A program made the translations under genes and the position numbers. The notes under the pieces were generated by a model. That model was not told the DNA's origin, did no database searches, and saw only the letters and a list, made by a program, of their open reading frames with translations. A DNA stretch of 64,000 bases from JAEXOD01 sp963663265 (GTDB taxonomy: Bacteria; Bacteroidota; Ignavibacteria; Ignavibacteriales; Melioribacteraceae), in assembly GCA_963663265.2 (NCBI GenBank), contig CAXXXM010000002.1, positions 1,736,001 through 1,800,000 of the forward strand. The letters are read 5' to 3'. This document shows positions 25,937 to 34,785 of this stretch, piece by piece (position 1 is the stretch's first letter; each line of letters begins with the position of its first letter).

Positions 25937-27442
25937 ATGGACACAAAATACAATATAGAAATTAAAAAGAAAAACAAACCACTTGTTGTTATTGATGAGT
26001 ACACATTAGAAGAGAATAAAATTACCTTTTTGTTTGGCGAGTCCGGTATTGGAAAGTCGTTAATTTCCAAAGCATTAATGGGATTAATCGATTCTGAGGA
26101 TTTAACGGTTAAAATAAACAATCAAAAATATGATGATTATCTTAAACAGCAAAAATCAATTGAGCTATTAAAGAATGGATTTTTTGTTTTTCAAGAACCT
26201 TCAAGCCACCTACATCCTTTACTTACACTTGAATCGCAATTAAATGAAGGGTTGCTTGCTGAAAAAGAACTTGACATTGAAGAATTAAAAAGACTGTGGC
26301 AGGGGAAATCAGCAGAAGAATTAAAAAGATTTTTGAAGGTTTATCCTAAACCGTACCGTCCAAGTGGTGGTGAAAAACAACGTGTGTTGTGTTTAATGGC
26401 GTTAAAGAAAATGGATATTGTTCAAAAAGCTGGAATGGGGGATAAAGGTTTATTTGTTTTTGATGAGCCAACCGGAAATTTAGATAATTTTTACCGTAAT
26501 ATTTTTATCTCGTTATTAATTGAAAAATATATCGAATCCCCTTTTACCATTACATTTATTACGCATGATTATTCAATTATTTCTTTTATTCAAAAAAAAT
26601 ATCCTCATTTGCTTAAAGATATTCGATTTAAAGAACTTTATAGAAAACAGAACAAAGTTGCGGAAAAAGAATTTATTCCTTCGGAATATATTAATTGGGT
26701 AAAGAGTATTAAGGTTAGAATTCCTGATGGTGAAAGATATGATAAATCGATTTTATTAAAATTTAAGAAAGATTTTTCAGTATTTGGTAAACAATTTACA
26801 ATCTGTGATGACAATAATAGAGAAAGAGAAACAGATTTAATTGTAGAAGCAGGTGATATAGTTTATTTAAAAGCACCAAGCGGTGTTGGAAAAACTACAT
26901 TCGCAAAAATTATTATGGGGTTAGTTAAAGCTGAAAAATATAATTTTTGGTTAAATGGAATAGAAATTACAGAAAAAAAATCTGCGAATATTTGGCGAAA
27001 TAAACTGTGGGGTAAAGTTATTAGTATGGTATTTCAACATGCCGATGAAGCTTTAAACCAAAAATCAAAAGTAAAAGAAGTTTTTGATGGAATAAAGTTG
27101 AACCATCATGCAGAAGTAAAAGATGTGCTGCTCGATTTATTTGACCCTGAAATAATAACGGACTTTTTCTTAAATAAAAAAATAGATAGTTTAAGTGGTG
27201 GGCAAAAACAAAAACTAAATTTATTACGTGGGTTTGTTTTAGATGCCAAACTTTTAATTTTAGACGAGCCTGTTAATGGAATGGACTTTGAGAGTATTAA
27301 AAAGGTTATAAATCTTATTGAAAAAAAACGGAGATTAGGATTAGGAATAATTTTAATCTCGCATAATGAAGAAATTTTTGATTCTTTTGTTGATGAAAAT
27401 AAAAAATATTATTTGAAAGAAAAGGGGAAGAATAATTTTTAA
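25937..27442 (+). CDS. Fused double ABC ATPase (DppD-DppF-like)
   Basis: One 501-residue chain carries two complete ABC ATPase domains. Domain 1: Walker A GESGIGKS (34-41), Q-loop Gln86, signature PSGGEKQR (142-149), Walker B LFVFDEP (172-178), His210. Domain 2: Walker A APSGVGKTT (313-321), Q-loop Gln367, signature LSGGQKQ (419-425), Walker B LLILDEP (439-445), His476. All catalytic residues are present in both. The peptide/nickel importer family normally uses two separate ATPases, DppD and DppF; fused forms occur (YejF/GsiA type). The extra C-terminal zinc/oligopeptide motif of DppD is not evident. It is the last gene of the cluster. Confidence 0.85.
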   Translation: MDTKYNIEIKKKNKPLVVIDEYTLEENKITFLFGESGIGKSLISKALMGLIDSEDLTVKINNQKYDDYLKQQKSIELLKNGFFVFQEPSSHLHPLLTLESQLNEGLLAEKELDIEELKRLWQGKSAEELKRFLKVYPKPYRPSGGEKQRVLCLMALKKMDIVQKAGMGDKGLFVFDEPTGNLDNFYRNIFISLLIEKYIESPFTITFITHDYSIISFIQKKYPHLLKDIRFKELYRKQNKVAEKEFIPSEYINWVKSIKVRIPDGERYDKSILLKFKKDFSVFGKQFTICDDNNRERETDLIVEAGDIVYLKAPSGVGKTTFAKIIMGLVKAEKYNFWLNGIEITEKKSANIWRNKLWGKVISMVFQHADEALNQKSKVKEVFDGIKLNHHAEVKDVLLDLFDPEIITDFFLNKKIDSLSGGQKQKLNLLRGFVLDAKLLILDEPVNGMDFESIKKVINLIEKKRRLGLGIILISHNEEIFDSFVDENKKYYLKEKGKNNF

Positions 27443-28020
27443 TTTTGAATGTTGAATTCTTAATGATTGAATGTCAACCAGAATAATTAATTCTCAATTT
27501 TTAATTCTAAATTCTTAATGATTGAATGTCAACCAGCAAAAAACCATGCTGTTTGACTTATTTTAAATGTTTTTGCTTGTGCCTTCTGCCTATTCCCTTC
27601 AACCTTAACAATCTAATATCTAACGTCTAATTTCTAATGTCTATTTTCAGAAATCTATCATCTGAATTATGTTGCCTCTACAATTATATCGCCTACAATT
27701 ATGTCGCCACTTGCGTGGCTATGGTAATGTGAGATGTATTGTTTGTTATAAATGTGTCGTCGCTTTAGGGATTTATTATAATTGGAATTTTGAATGTTTT
27801 TGCTTGTACCTTCTGCCTGTTTCATTCAACCTTAACAATCTAATTTCTAATGTCTATTTTCTGAAATCTGACCTCTGTTTTGAATCTTTTTTACCAAAAA
27901 CACATCCTATTAGTAATAAATAGACATAATATCGAATTATTTCAAAAAAAAAATAAAATAAATAAGATATTTACTCCGAAATTGAACTTTAAATGAAATT
28001 TATGCATTTAGATGTAAAGT
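27443..28020. repeat. Intergenic repeat block 4 (heptad repeats and one leader hairpin)
   Basis: There is no supported gene. A 27-base segment (AATTCTTAATGATTGAATGT...) is repeated directly near 27455 and 27511. Seven-base runs occur at 27600-27660 and 27838-27870: CTAATAT, CTAACGT, CTAATTT, CTAATGT. ATGTCG + GCCAC-TTGC-GTGGC (27701-27719) belongs to the leader-hairpin family. The last 100 bases are AT-rich and probably hold the promoter of the sigma-factor gene. Confidence 0.65.
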
Positions 28021-28051
28021 ACTCGTAAAAACTAAAAAGAAAGGTAGAGTT

Positions 28052-28642
28052 ATGAATAGCAATAGTAACTTGAGTATGGCAGAGGTAGAAAGAAGCAAAT
28101 ATGAATATTTTGAGGCGGAAGCAATTCCACATAAAGAAGCATTATATAATTTTGCATTAAAAATGACAAACGACTTAGATGATGCTGATGACTTAGTACA
28201 AGAAACATATTTAAAAGCTTTTAGATATTTTGATAAATTTGAACGTGGTACAAACTGTAAAGCATGGTTATTTAGTATAATGCGTAATACATTTATTAAT
28301 GAATACCGCAGAGTTCAAAAACAGCCAAATAAAGTTGATTATGATGATGTTCAAAACTTTTTTGAAACAATTAAAGAAACCGAAGTAAAATATCAACACG
28401 TTGTTGGCGATGCATACAGTAATACACTTGATGATGAAGTTACAAATGCAATAGCAGCCTTGCCACAAGATTTTCAAACAATTATATTGTTAAGTGATGT
28501 AGAAGGCTTTACATACGAAGAAATTGCCGAATTTTTGTCATGTCCAATTGGTACCGTAAGATCAAGGTTACATAGAGCACGCAAAATGCTTTATTCTAAA
28601 CTATACGATTATGCATACAAAACTGGCTATGTAGAAAAATAA
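28052..28642 (+). CDS. ECF-type RNA polymerase sigma factor
   Basis: The 196-residue protein has sigma-70 region 2 (about 24-92: YNFALKMTNDLDDADDLVQETYLKAFRYFDKFERGTNCKAWLFSIMRNTFINEYR) and region 4 (about 130-183: AIAALPQDFQTIILLSDVEGFTYEEIAEFLSCPIGTVRSRLHRARKML), with an extended linker of about 35 residues between them. It directs RNA polymerase to alternative promoters. The N-terminal 20 residues are not part of the usual fold. No anti-sigma gene lies beside it, and a terminator follows directly, so it is monocistronic. Its signal and targets are not shown by the sequence. Confidence 0.9.
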   Translation: MNSNSNLSMAEVERSKYEYFEAEAIPHKEALYNFALKMTNDLDDADDLVQETYLKAFRYFDKFERGTNCKAWLFSIMRNTFINEYRRVQKQPNKVDYDDVQNFFETIKETEVKYQHVVGDAYSNTLDDEVTNAIAALPQDFQTIILLSDVEGFTYEEIAEFLSCPIGTVRSRLHRARKMLYSKLYDYAYKTGYVEK

Positions 28643-28664
28643 TTTATATACTTACTCCGAACAC

Positions 28665-28702
28665 AAAAAGCAGGTGATTTTTTTGCCTGCTTTTTGTTTT
28701 TT
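28665..28702 (+). terminator. Rho-independent terminator of the sigma-factor gene
   Basis: AAAAAGCAGG pairs with CCTGCTTTTT across a T-rich loop and is followed by GTTTTTT. It begins 22 bases after the stop codon. Confidence 0.9.
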
Positions 28703-28780
28703 AAATATGTTGTTATCAATTGAATAATATTTTTATTAAATTAGATAAGTATATTCAATTTTATAATTTTTGGATAAGTG

Positions 28781-29884
28781 ATGGCAATACAACAGAAAAA
28801 TAAAAATTTGATTTTAGTTGTTGATGATAATTTTAAGAATTTGCAATTGATTGGAAATGTGTTGCGACAAGAAGATTATGAAATAGCTATTGCAACTACG
28901 GGTATTCAAGCTATAAAAACCACAAAAGAAATAAAGCCGGATTTGGTACTGCTTGATATAATGATGCCCGAAATGGACGGATATGAAGTGTGCAGACAAT
29001 TAAAGTTGGACGAAGAAACAGTAGAAATTCCGGTTATTTTTTTAACTGCAAAAACCAACTCGGAAGAAATAATTAAGGGGTTTGAATTAGGTGCGGTAGA
29101 TTATATAACAAAACCTTTTCATAATAAAGAGTTATTGTTAAGAGTAAAAACTCATTTAGATTTGAAAAATTCAAAAGAAGAGTTGAGAAAAATAAATGCA
29201 ACAAAAGATAAGTTTTTTTCAATAATTGCTCATGATCTTAAAAATCCATTTATAACCATGCTTGGTTTTTCAAGTATGCTTGTAACAGATTATTATGAGT
29301 TTTCTGATGAAGAAAAAATAGAATATCTTAATGAAATGGAAAAAGTTGCAAAAAAATCTCACCAACTACTCGAAAATTTATTACAATGGTCTCGTTCACA
29401 AACCGGAAGATTAGATTTTAATCCTAAAAAATTTGATTTTTCTGTTGTTGTGGCGGAAAATATTACTCTCCTTGAATCGCAAGCTAAAACTAAAAAGATT
29501 AATTTAATTAATAATTGTATTGATAGCATAGAAGTATTTGCAGATGAAGACATGGTTAATACAATAATACGAAACTTGTGCTCAAATGCAATAAAGTTTA
29601 CTCGAGAACGAGGTGAAATTTCTATTAACTGTAAAAAAAATGAAGATAAATTAGAAATTTCAATTGTGGATAACGGAATTGGAATGGATGAAAAAACCTT
29701 AAAAGCCTTGTTTAAAATAGAATATCAGCAAACAAAAACCGGAACTGCAAATGAACAGGGAACAGGTTTGGGTTTGATATTATGCAAAGAATTTACAGAA
29801 AAAAATAATGGCGAAATTTGGGTTGAAAGTAAATTAGGTACTGGTTCAACATTTACGTTCAGCATTCCGCTTTTCGATAAATAA
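28781..29884 (+). CDS. Receiver-histidine kinase hybrid (soluble)
   Basis: The protein of 367 residues has a receiver domain first (acidic pair Asp15/Asp16, phosphoacceptor Asp59 in LLDIMMPEMDGYEV, Thr89, Lys111 in KPF), then HisKA with His151 in FFSIIAHDLKNP and an HATPase_c domain ending in GTGLGLILCKEFTEKNNGE. Receiver-first kinases usually take a phosphate from another kinase to switch their own activity. There is no membrane helix and no output domain. A GTG three bases before the chosen ATG could also serve as start. Its kinase core closely matches the PAS kinase at 13884 and includes the same KALFKIEYQQT-like insertion before GTGLGL. Confidence 0.9.
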   Translation: MAIQQKNKNLILVVDDNFKNLQLIGNVLRQEDYEIAIATTGIQAIKTTKEIKPDLVLLDIMMPEMDGYEVCRQLKLDEETVEIPVIFLTAKTNSEEIIKGFELGAVDYITKPFHNKELLLRVKTHLDLKNSKEELRKINATKDKFFSIIAHDLKNPFITMLGFSSMLVTDYYEFSDEEKIEYLNEMEKVAKKSHQLLENLLQWSRSQTGRLDFNPKKFDFSVVVAENITLLESQAKTKKINLINNCIDSIEVFADEDMVNTIIRNLCSNAIKFTRERGEISINCKKNEDKLEISIVDNGIGMDEKTLKALFKIEYQQTKTGTANEQGTGLGLILCKEFTEKNNGEIWVESKLGTGSTFTFSIPLFDK

Positions 29885-29957
29885 TTCAATATAGGTGGAT
29901 TTATATCCCAAAATTTGGGGTAATATGCTTATGAAGGGTAAAAAGCAAGGGCTAAAA

Positions 29958-29990
29958 GCCAAAATTTGCAGAAAATATGCAAATTTTGGC
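29958..29990. terminator. Thirteen-pair inverted repeat between convergent genes
   Basis: GCCAAAATTTGCA (29958-29970) pairs perfectly with TGCAAATTTTGGC (29978-29990) over a seven-base loop. It lies between the stops of the hybrid kinase and the fucose-isomerase-like gene and could terminate either strand, although T runs are weak. A second small palindrome CCCAAAATTTGGGG lies at 29908-29921. Confidence 0.55.
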
Positions 29991-29999
29991 ACTTTAACC

Positions 30000-31253
30000 T
30001 TAAATTTCTATTAAGTCCATATCGGAAAGGCGACAGAAAGTTTTTAATTTATTGGTAATATCACCAAAAACAATTACTTGATGATTTCCCAAACTGTTTT
30101 CAAGCCAATCATTTAAATCACCTTCAATTTGGATTATAGCTTGTGTGCGGCATAAATTAGCATTTCCCATGTTTGATGTAACAATTTTGCCTTTTGCCAT
30201 AAGCATTGATTTGAAATTGTTCCCCGTTCTAAATATAGTAACTTCTTCTTTTGGAAATTTACCTGAAACGGCAACACTTAAGCCCGATTCCATATGCGTG
30301 TTTAATTCAATTGATTTTGGAACAAGCATTTTTAATGGAGTAGAACAATGTGCAAAGGTTATGCAGTTATCATCAAAGCTAACAGAAGAAGGGTTTGCCA
30401 TCCAACAAGGATTGCCTGTTATATATGAAGCAATCATCATTGAAAAAGTAGCATTTAAATCTCCTTCACAACCGGCAACGGTACCGTTATCGTTAAGTAA
30501 GCTTAAACCCATGCAGGCGGTAAGTTTATGGTCTAACAAGTCAAAACATCTAATTGTAAGAGCTGAAAGGTTATATTTGTCTTTTAGGCTGTTTAATGCA
30601 GCATAAACTTTGCCGGATTGAATAATTGATTCATTTGTAACAATTTCGTTACTGCAATTATTGTTTACTGTGCTTGTAAATTCATCAATCGTAATATCTT
30701 TATCTTCAATTGATTGAACTTCTTGCAGCAATTCTGCGGTTGGGATGCTTATAATTTTAGTATTAAAATTACCAAACTCGGTAAAATTTTTAGAAGTTAA
30801 AAGCCAGTCTGAAGGTTCGCCTATGGTTGCAAAAACCGCACTATTTATTTTTGCAATTGCTTTTGCAACAACAACAAAGGTATTTAACTCCAATTCAAGC
30901 TGTTCAGCATTGTTAATATACTTTAAAATGATGTTCTTTTTATGCTTGAAGCATGAGTAAATTTCTAATGAAGCTGCAACTGCGTTTTTTTGATCAGGTG
31001 CAATTAAAAATACCGGAAGGGAAGTATCTTTAATTATATCGGCAACCATTTGTTCAGTTCCACCAGTTGCAACAAGAATAATTAACGGTTTTGATGTTAA
31101 AGTATTTATTTTTAAAATACTTGCAGGTTCATCAATAAACTCGGGTTCAATAACATTATTATCAAATTGGATTTTAGTTAAATATTTACTGAGTCTTGAA
31201 CTTATTTTCTCTTTTGACTCAAATTTTGAGTGAACTATTATAAAATTTATCAT
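30000..31253 (-). CDS. L-fucose/L-arabinose isomerase-like protein
   Basis: This 417-residue cytoplasmic protein resembles the fucose/arabinose isomerase superfamily. The N-terminal half has a Rossmann-like substrate-entry region with LVATGGTEQMV. The C-terminal half carries the family's core GTVAGCEGDLNATFSMMIASYITGNPCWMANPSSV followed by ITFAHCSTPL, where Glu, Asp and His residues bind the metal in true isomerases. It is shorter than FucI (about 590 residues), so it belongs to the smaller uncharacterised branch and its substrate is unknown. It is the last gene of a tight three-gene unit (four bases after the YCII gene), so it shares a transcript with an acyl-CoA ligase. Confidence 0.65.
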   Translation of the reverse strand: MINFIIVHSKFESKEKISSRLSKYLTKIQFDNNVIEPEFIDEPASILKINTLTSKPLIILVATGGTEQMVADIIKDTSLPVFLIAPDQKNAVAASLEIYSCFKHKKNIILKYINNAEQLELELNTFVVVAKAIAKINSAVFATIGEPSDWLLTSKNFTEFGNFNTKIISIPTAELLQEVQSIEDKDITIDEFTSTVNNNCSNEIVTNESIIQSGKVYAALNSLKDKYNLSALTIRCFDLLDHKLTACMGLSLLNDNGTVAGCEGDLNATFSMMIASYITGNPCWMANPSSVSFDDNCITFAHCSTPLKMLVPKSIELNTHMESGLSVAVSGKFPKEEVTIFRTGNNFKSMLMAKGKIVTSNMGNANLCRTQAIIQIEGDLNDWLENSLGNHQVIVFGDITNKLKTFCRLSDMDLIEI

Positions 31254-31256
31254 AAT

Positions 31257-31679
31257 TTATTTAGTATTAGTTGGTAATTTAGTTTCTGCTGAAAATGCTC
31301 CTTTAATGGTATACCAGGGTCTAATATCGGCAATCAATCTTCCTGAAATAATTGCAGGATCCTTGTCGCACAAAGCTTTAGCTTCTTCAAATGTGCTTAC
31401 TTTTAGAATAAAAATCCCCCCTCCTTTTTCGTCGCCAAACGGTCCAGCAAGTAACAAAAATCCATCTTCGCTCAATTTTTTTATGTTTTCCAGATGCCCG
31501 GCTTGAATTTTGTATATTTCAGTTGAATCGGTTTGGCTTCTATTAGGTCCATTTTTTAACTCTACAAAATAATATTTTACTAACTCAAATTCAGCAGTTG
31601 TTTTTGTTGAATCAGTTTGACCTTGAATATATGAACTGAAAATTGCAAGCAAATAAATAATTAAAGCTGTTGTTTTCAT
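31257..31679 (-). CDS. Exported YCII-domain protein
   Basis: The 140-residue protein begins with a signal peptide (cleavage near YIQG-QTD) and continues as a YCII-related domain: YFVELKNGPNRSQTDSTEIYKIQAGHLENIKKL, GPFGDEKGGGIFILKVSTFEEAKALCDKDPAI. The conserved His of YCII domains is present in AGHLENI. YCII proteins are small alpha/beta ferredoxin-like dimers, usually of unknown enzymatic role; an exported form is common in Bacteroidota. It lies between the acyl-CoA ligase and the isomerase-like gene with only three bases on each side. Confidence 0.8.
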   Translation of the reverse strand: MKTTALIIYLLAIFSSYIQGQTDSTKTTAEFELVKYYFVELKNGPNRSQTDSTEIYKIQAGHLENIKKLSEDGFLLLAGPFGDEKGGGIFILKVSTFEEAKALCDKDPAIISGRLIADIRPWYTIKGAFSAETKLPTNTK

Positions 31680-31682
31680 ACA

Positions 31683-33590
31683 CTACTCCAATTTTGAAAT
31701 AATGCTTAAGTTTTGCGAATTAGATGTCGGTTTTCCATCAGCGGTATACATAAAATCCAATCTGCTTTTGTAAAAATCCGTAATTTTACCTCTCACCATT
31801 TTCATAGTGCTGTTAAGAAATTTGTTTTGTTCGGTAAATCCTTCTCCTAAAATTGCAAATGATGCCGGAATCCAGCGTTGAGGAAATTGGTCTTGATAAA
31901 TTCCGTTTGTTTTAAATGCATTAATGTCTTCATCAATTGCATTAAGTACTTTTTCTTGGTCTTTAATATTTTTTATATTTAAATTATTATCTCTAACAAA
32001 ACGTTTAACAGACTCTTTGTTGGGAACAATTAACGCAACAGTATACTGTGATTGGTTGTTATAAAGCATTATTTGGTCAATAAACTTTGAATGTTCGGTA
32101 ATTGCTTCTTCAATACCTTCGGGACTGTATTTTTCACCATCACTCCCTATTAATAAGCTTTTAAACCTTCCCAAAACGTATAAAAAATTATCTTTATCAA
32201 GGTAACCCATATCCCCTGTATATAGCCAGCCATCTTTGATTGTTTCGGTGGTTGCTTTTTCATTTTTCCAATAGCCTGCCATTACGTTTTCACCTTTAAC
32301 TACAATTTCGCCACTAACACCAATAGGGAGGTCATTACCATTAGAATCACAAATTTTACATTTCAAATCTTTAACAACAGCACCTGATGAGCCGAGTTTG
32401 TGTTTTATTGGAACATTTGCCGAAATTACGGGTGCAGCTTCTGAAAGTCCATATCCTTGAAACATGGGAATGCCGAGAGCGTAAAAATACCTTTGTAATT
32501 CAATATCCAATAATGCACCGCCGCCAATAAAAAATTGTAAGCGTCCTCCAAAGTTTTCCCTTATTTTGCTAAAAAGTATTTTATCAAAAAGCGTTAATAA
32601 AGGCTTTTTTAGTTTGCTTAAACCTTCTCCTTTATTGTAACCTTCTTTATTATACTCATAAGCAATTTTTAATGCGTAATTATAAAGCTTTTCAGTAAAA
32701 GCACCTTTTTCTTTAATCCCTTTTTCTATATTTTTTCTAAAATTTTTGGCAATTGCGGGAACACTTAATAAAAATGTCGGTTTTGTTTCTTTAATATTAA
32801 CAGGAATATTTTTTAATGTTTCAAGCGGAGTTTTTCCAACTTGAACGCTTGCCATGCTGGCACCATTTTGAATTAAGGTGTAAATTCCGGCAGTATGGGC
32901 AAAAGAGTGATCCCATGGAAGGATTAGCAATGATACAAACCATTCTGGAATATCTAAAACGGCTGATGATTGTTCAACATTAGCAGTATAGTTTCTGTGT
33001 GTTAATATAATTCCTTTGGGGTCTGCAGTAGTTCCTGAAGTATAACATATATTAGCGTAATCGCTTTCTAATATACTATTGCATAATTGTTCAAAATTTT
33101 CTTTGTTATTTAATAAATATTCTTTACCAAGTTTATAAATTTCGGATTTTAATATTTCATCGCTTTCAAGCTGTTCTTTAGAATCCAATATTATTGTTTT
33201 TTCTAAATAAGGTAAGTCTTGTTTTATTTTTTGAATTTTGTGCAATTGATTTAACGAAACAATAACAAATTTACATTCGGAATGTAATAATCTGAATTTT
33301 AAATCGTTTAACTCATCAATTTTAACCGAAATGGGAACATTGATGGCTCCACAATATAAAATTGCAAGTTCACTAATAACCCAATCGTTTCGTCCTTCCG
33401 AAATTAATGCTACACGATCACCTTTTACTAAACCTAAACTTAATAAGCCGGCAGCAAATTGGTGTATTTGTTGTTGAAGTTCTTTATAAGTTGTTGATCC
33501 GTATTTATCTGAAGTCTTTTCCCACATAACAACATTATTGGGATATCTTTTTACGCTTTCTTCAAATAAGTTTGGCAGCGTTCTTTGCAA
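31683..33590 (-). CDS. Long-chain acyl-CoA ligase (AMP-forming)
   Basis: The 635-residue protein belongs to the ANL adenylate-forming superfamily, long-chain fatty acid-CoA ligase branch (FadD15-like). The AMP-binding P-loop YTSGTTADPKG is at 183-193; GYGLSEAAPVIS and the hinge-region GWLYTGDMGYLDKDNFLYVLGR follow, then a C-terminal cap with EGIEEAI. It activates fatty acids with ATP and CoA at the membrane or in the cytoplasm. The start is a TTG with AAGGAGAG about ten bases upstream; no in-frame ATG fits. It heads a three-gene unit. The 1.4-kb repeat block 5 lies directly upstream. Confidence 0.9.
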   Translation of the reverse strand: MQRTLPNLFEESVKRYPNNVVMWEKTSDKYGSTTYKELQQQIHQFAAGLLSLGLVKGDRVALISEGRNDWVISELAILYCGAINVPISVKIDELNDLKFRLLHSECKFVIVSLNQLHKIQKIKQDLPYLEKTIILDSKEQLESDEILKSEIYKLGKEYLLNNKENFEQLCNSILESDYANICYTSGTTADPKGIILTHRNYTANVEQSSAVLDIPEWFVSLLILPWDHSFAHTAGIYTLIQNGASMASVQVGKTPLETLKNIPVNIKETKPTFLLSVPAIAKNFRKNIEKGIKEKGAFTEKLYNYALKIAYEYNKEGYNKGEGLSKLKKPLLTLFDKILFSKIRENFGGRLQFFIGGGALLDIELQRYFYALGIPMFQGYGLSEAAPVISANVPIKHKLGSSGAVVKDLKCKICDSNGNDLPIGVSGEIVVKGENVMAGYWKNEKATTETIKDGWLYTGDMGYLDKDNFLYVLGRFKSLLIGSDGEKYSPEGIEEAITEHSKFIDQIMLYNNQSQYTVALIVPNKESVKRFVRDNNLNIKNIKDQEKVLNAIDEDINAFKTNGIYQDQFPQRWIPASFAILGEGFTEQNKFLNSTMKMVRGKITDFYKSRLDFMYTADGKPTSNSQNLSIISKLE

Positions 33591-33599
33591 TAGTAAATC

Positions 33600-34785
33600 T
33601 CTCCTTCATTAATTTGGCTTTTCAATATAATAATATAAAATTTATTATAAAATAATTTTTTTGTCTGATTTGGCAATTACAGAATTAATAATATTAGATA
33701 CTTTTTTGTGCGACTTCAGCCGAAGTCGTGGGTACAATTGTATTTTCAGGTTAACGACATGTGATTGCTCCGCAATCAAAAAAATGACGAGTGACGACGT
33801 GACTAAAAACAGGTAACAGTAAACAACTAACAGGTTAGTATAAATAATTCAACATTTATGCTACATATTGTATTCTTAGAAATGGATTAATGTTAACAAA
33901 AGCAAAATCGCTCAAATCTTCATCTAATCAAACCCATTAGGGTTGAAACCTCAATAGCAAAACGAATATCAAAAATCAAAAAAGCTCCGTAGGTGCGACA
34001 CAAAAATGCAGAAAAGCATGGTTGTTGCAAAATTGAGAAATATATAATGTTGTTGATATTTATTAATAATAGAACATGCCGCCGCGTAAACGGGACTGAT
34101 TAGATAAGAACTGTGCGGATTTGCGTAATGAAGTAGTTTAATTTTTAATCCAAAATAATCATCTTAATTCCAATAATCTCCGTTCAGACAATGGTTTTGT
34201 TATGCAAAAACGTTGCTTCTTTTATTGCCTTATGACTGAAGTTGTGGGCGATAAATAAAATGATATAATTTAATCCCCGTACTGAAGAGACTGTGTGAAA
34301 ATTGGGGAATTGCTGCAATTAAAGAAAACTCATCCCCCAGCCCCTTCTCTTAAAATAGAAGGGGAATGACTATAAGTGTCTATAATATAATGCGTTGCAA
34401 GGATTTGTCTCCTCTTTTTTGAAGAGAGGAGATTAAGAGGTGAGTTGTTTTTTTAAGTTTTCACACAATCTCTGAAGTACGGTGGCAGAAACTCTTTATA
34501 TTTCTCACTACTCATCGCTATTTACTGTTAACTTCTTTTCCGTCACGCGTCACTCGTTTCTCGTCACTTTCTATTACGCTTCACCCATTATAACCATTCA
34601 CCATTCACTGCTTTCCGTCACTTCCTTTTCTCATCACGCATTACGAATATTCACTATTAGCTGTCCATTGTTAACTGCTTTTTGTCACTTTTCCATAACT
34701 CTTTACTTAATGTTTTTATTAATTTGGATAATTTTATCAAAAGAATTGATACTTTTAAGGAGTATTTGCAAAAAAACGAATAAAA
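33600..34785. repeat. Intergenic repeat block 5 (third composite-repeat copy and a long heptad tract)
   Basis: There is no gene. The composite repeat occurs again: CGACTTC-AGCC-GAAGTCG (33711-33728), GATTGC-TCC-GCAATC (33763-33777), seven-base repeats (33780-33840), the conserved stretch with ACCCATTAGGGT, and the CTCCGTAGGTGCGACA tail, ending in a damaged leader hairpin (ACATGCCG, 34073). At 34330-34450 lies a CTCATCCCCC...GAGGTGAGT element with CCCCTTCT/AGAAGGGG and CTCCTCT/AGAGGAG hairpins. From 34490 to 34705 runs a tract of degenerate seven-base repeats (CGTCACG, CGTCACT, ATTCACC, ATTCACT, CTATTAG). An open frame across it is an accident of the period. Confidence 0.75.

Noticed and set aside
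27669..27923. 84-codon frame in the gap before the sigma factor gene
   Set aside because: Cys/Leu-rich translation of repeat sequence, no ribosome-binding site, and heptad repeats inside.
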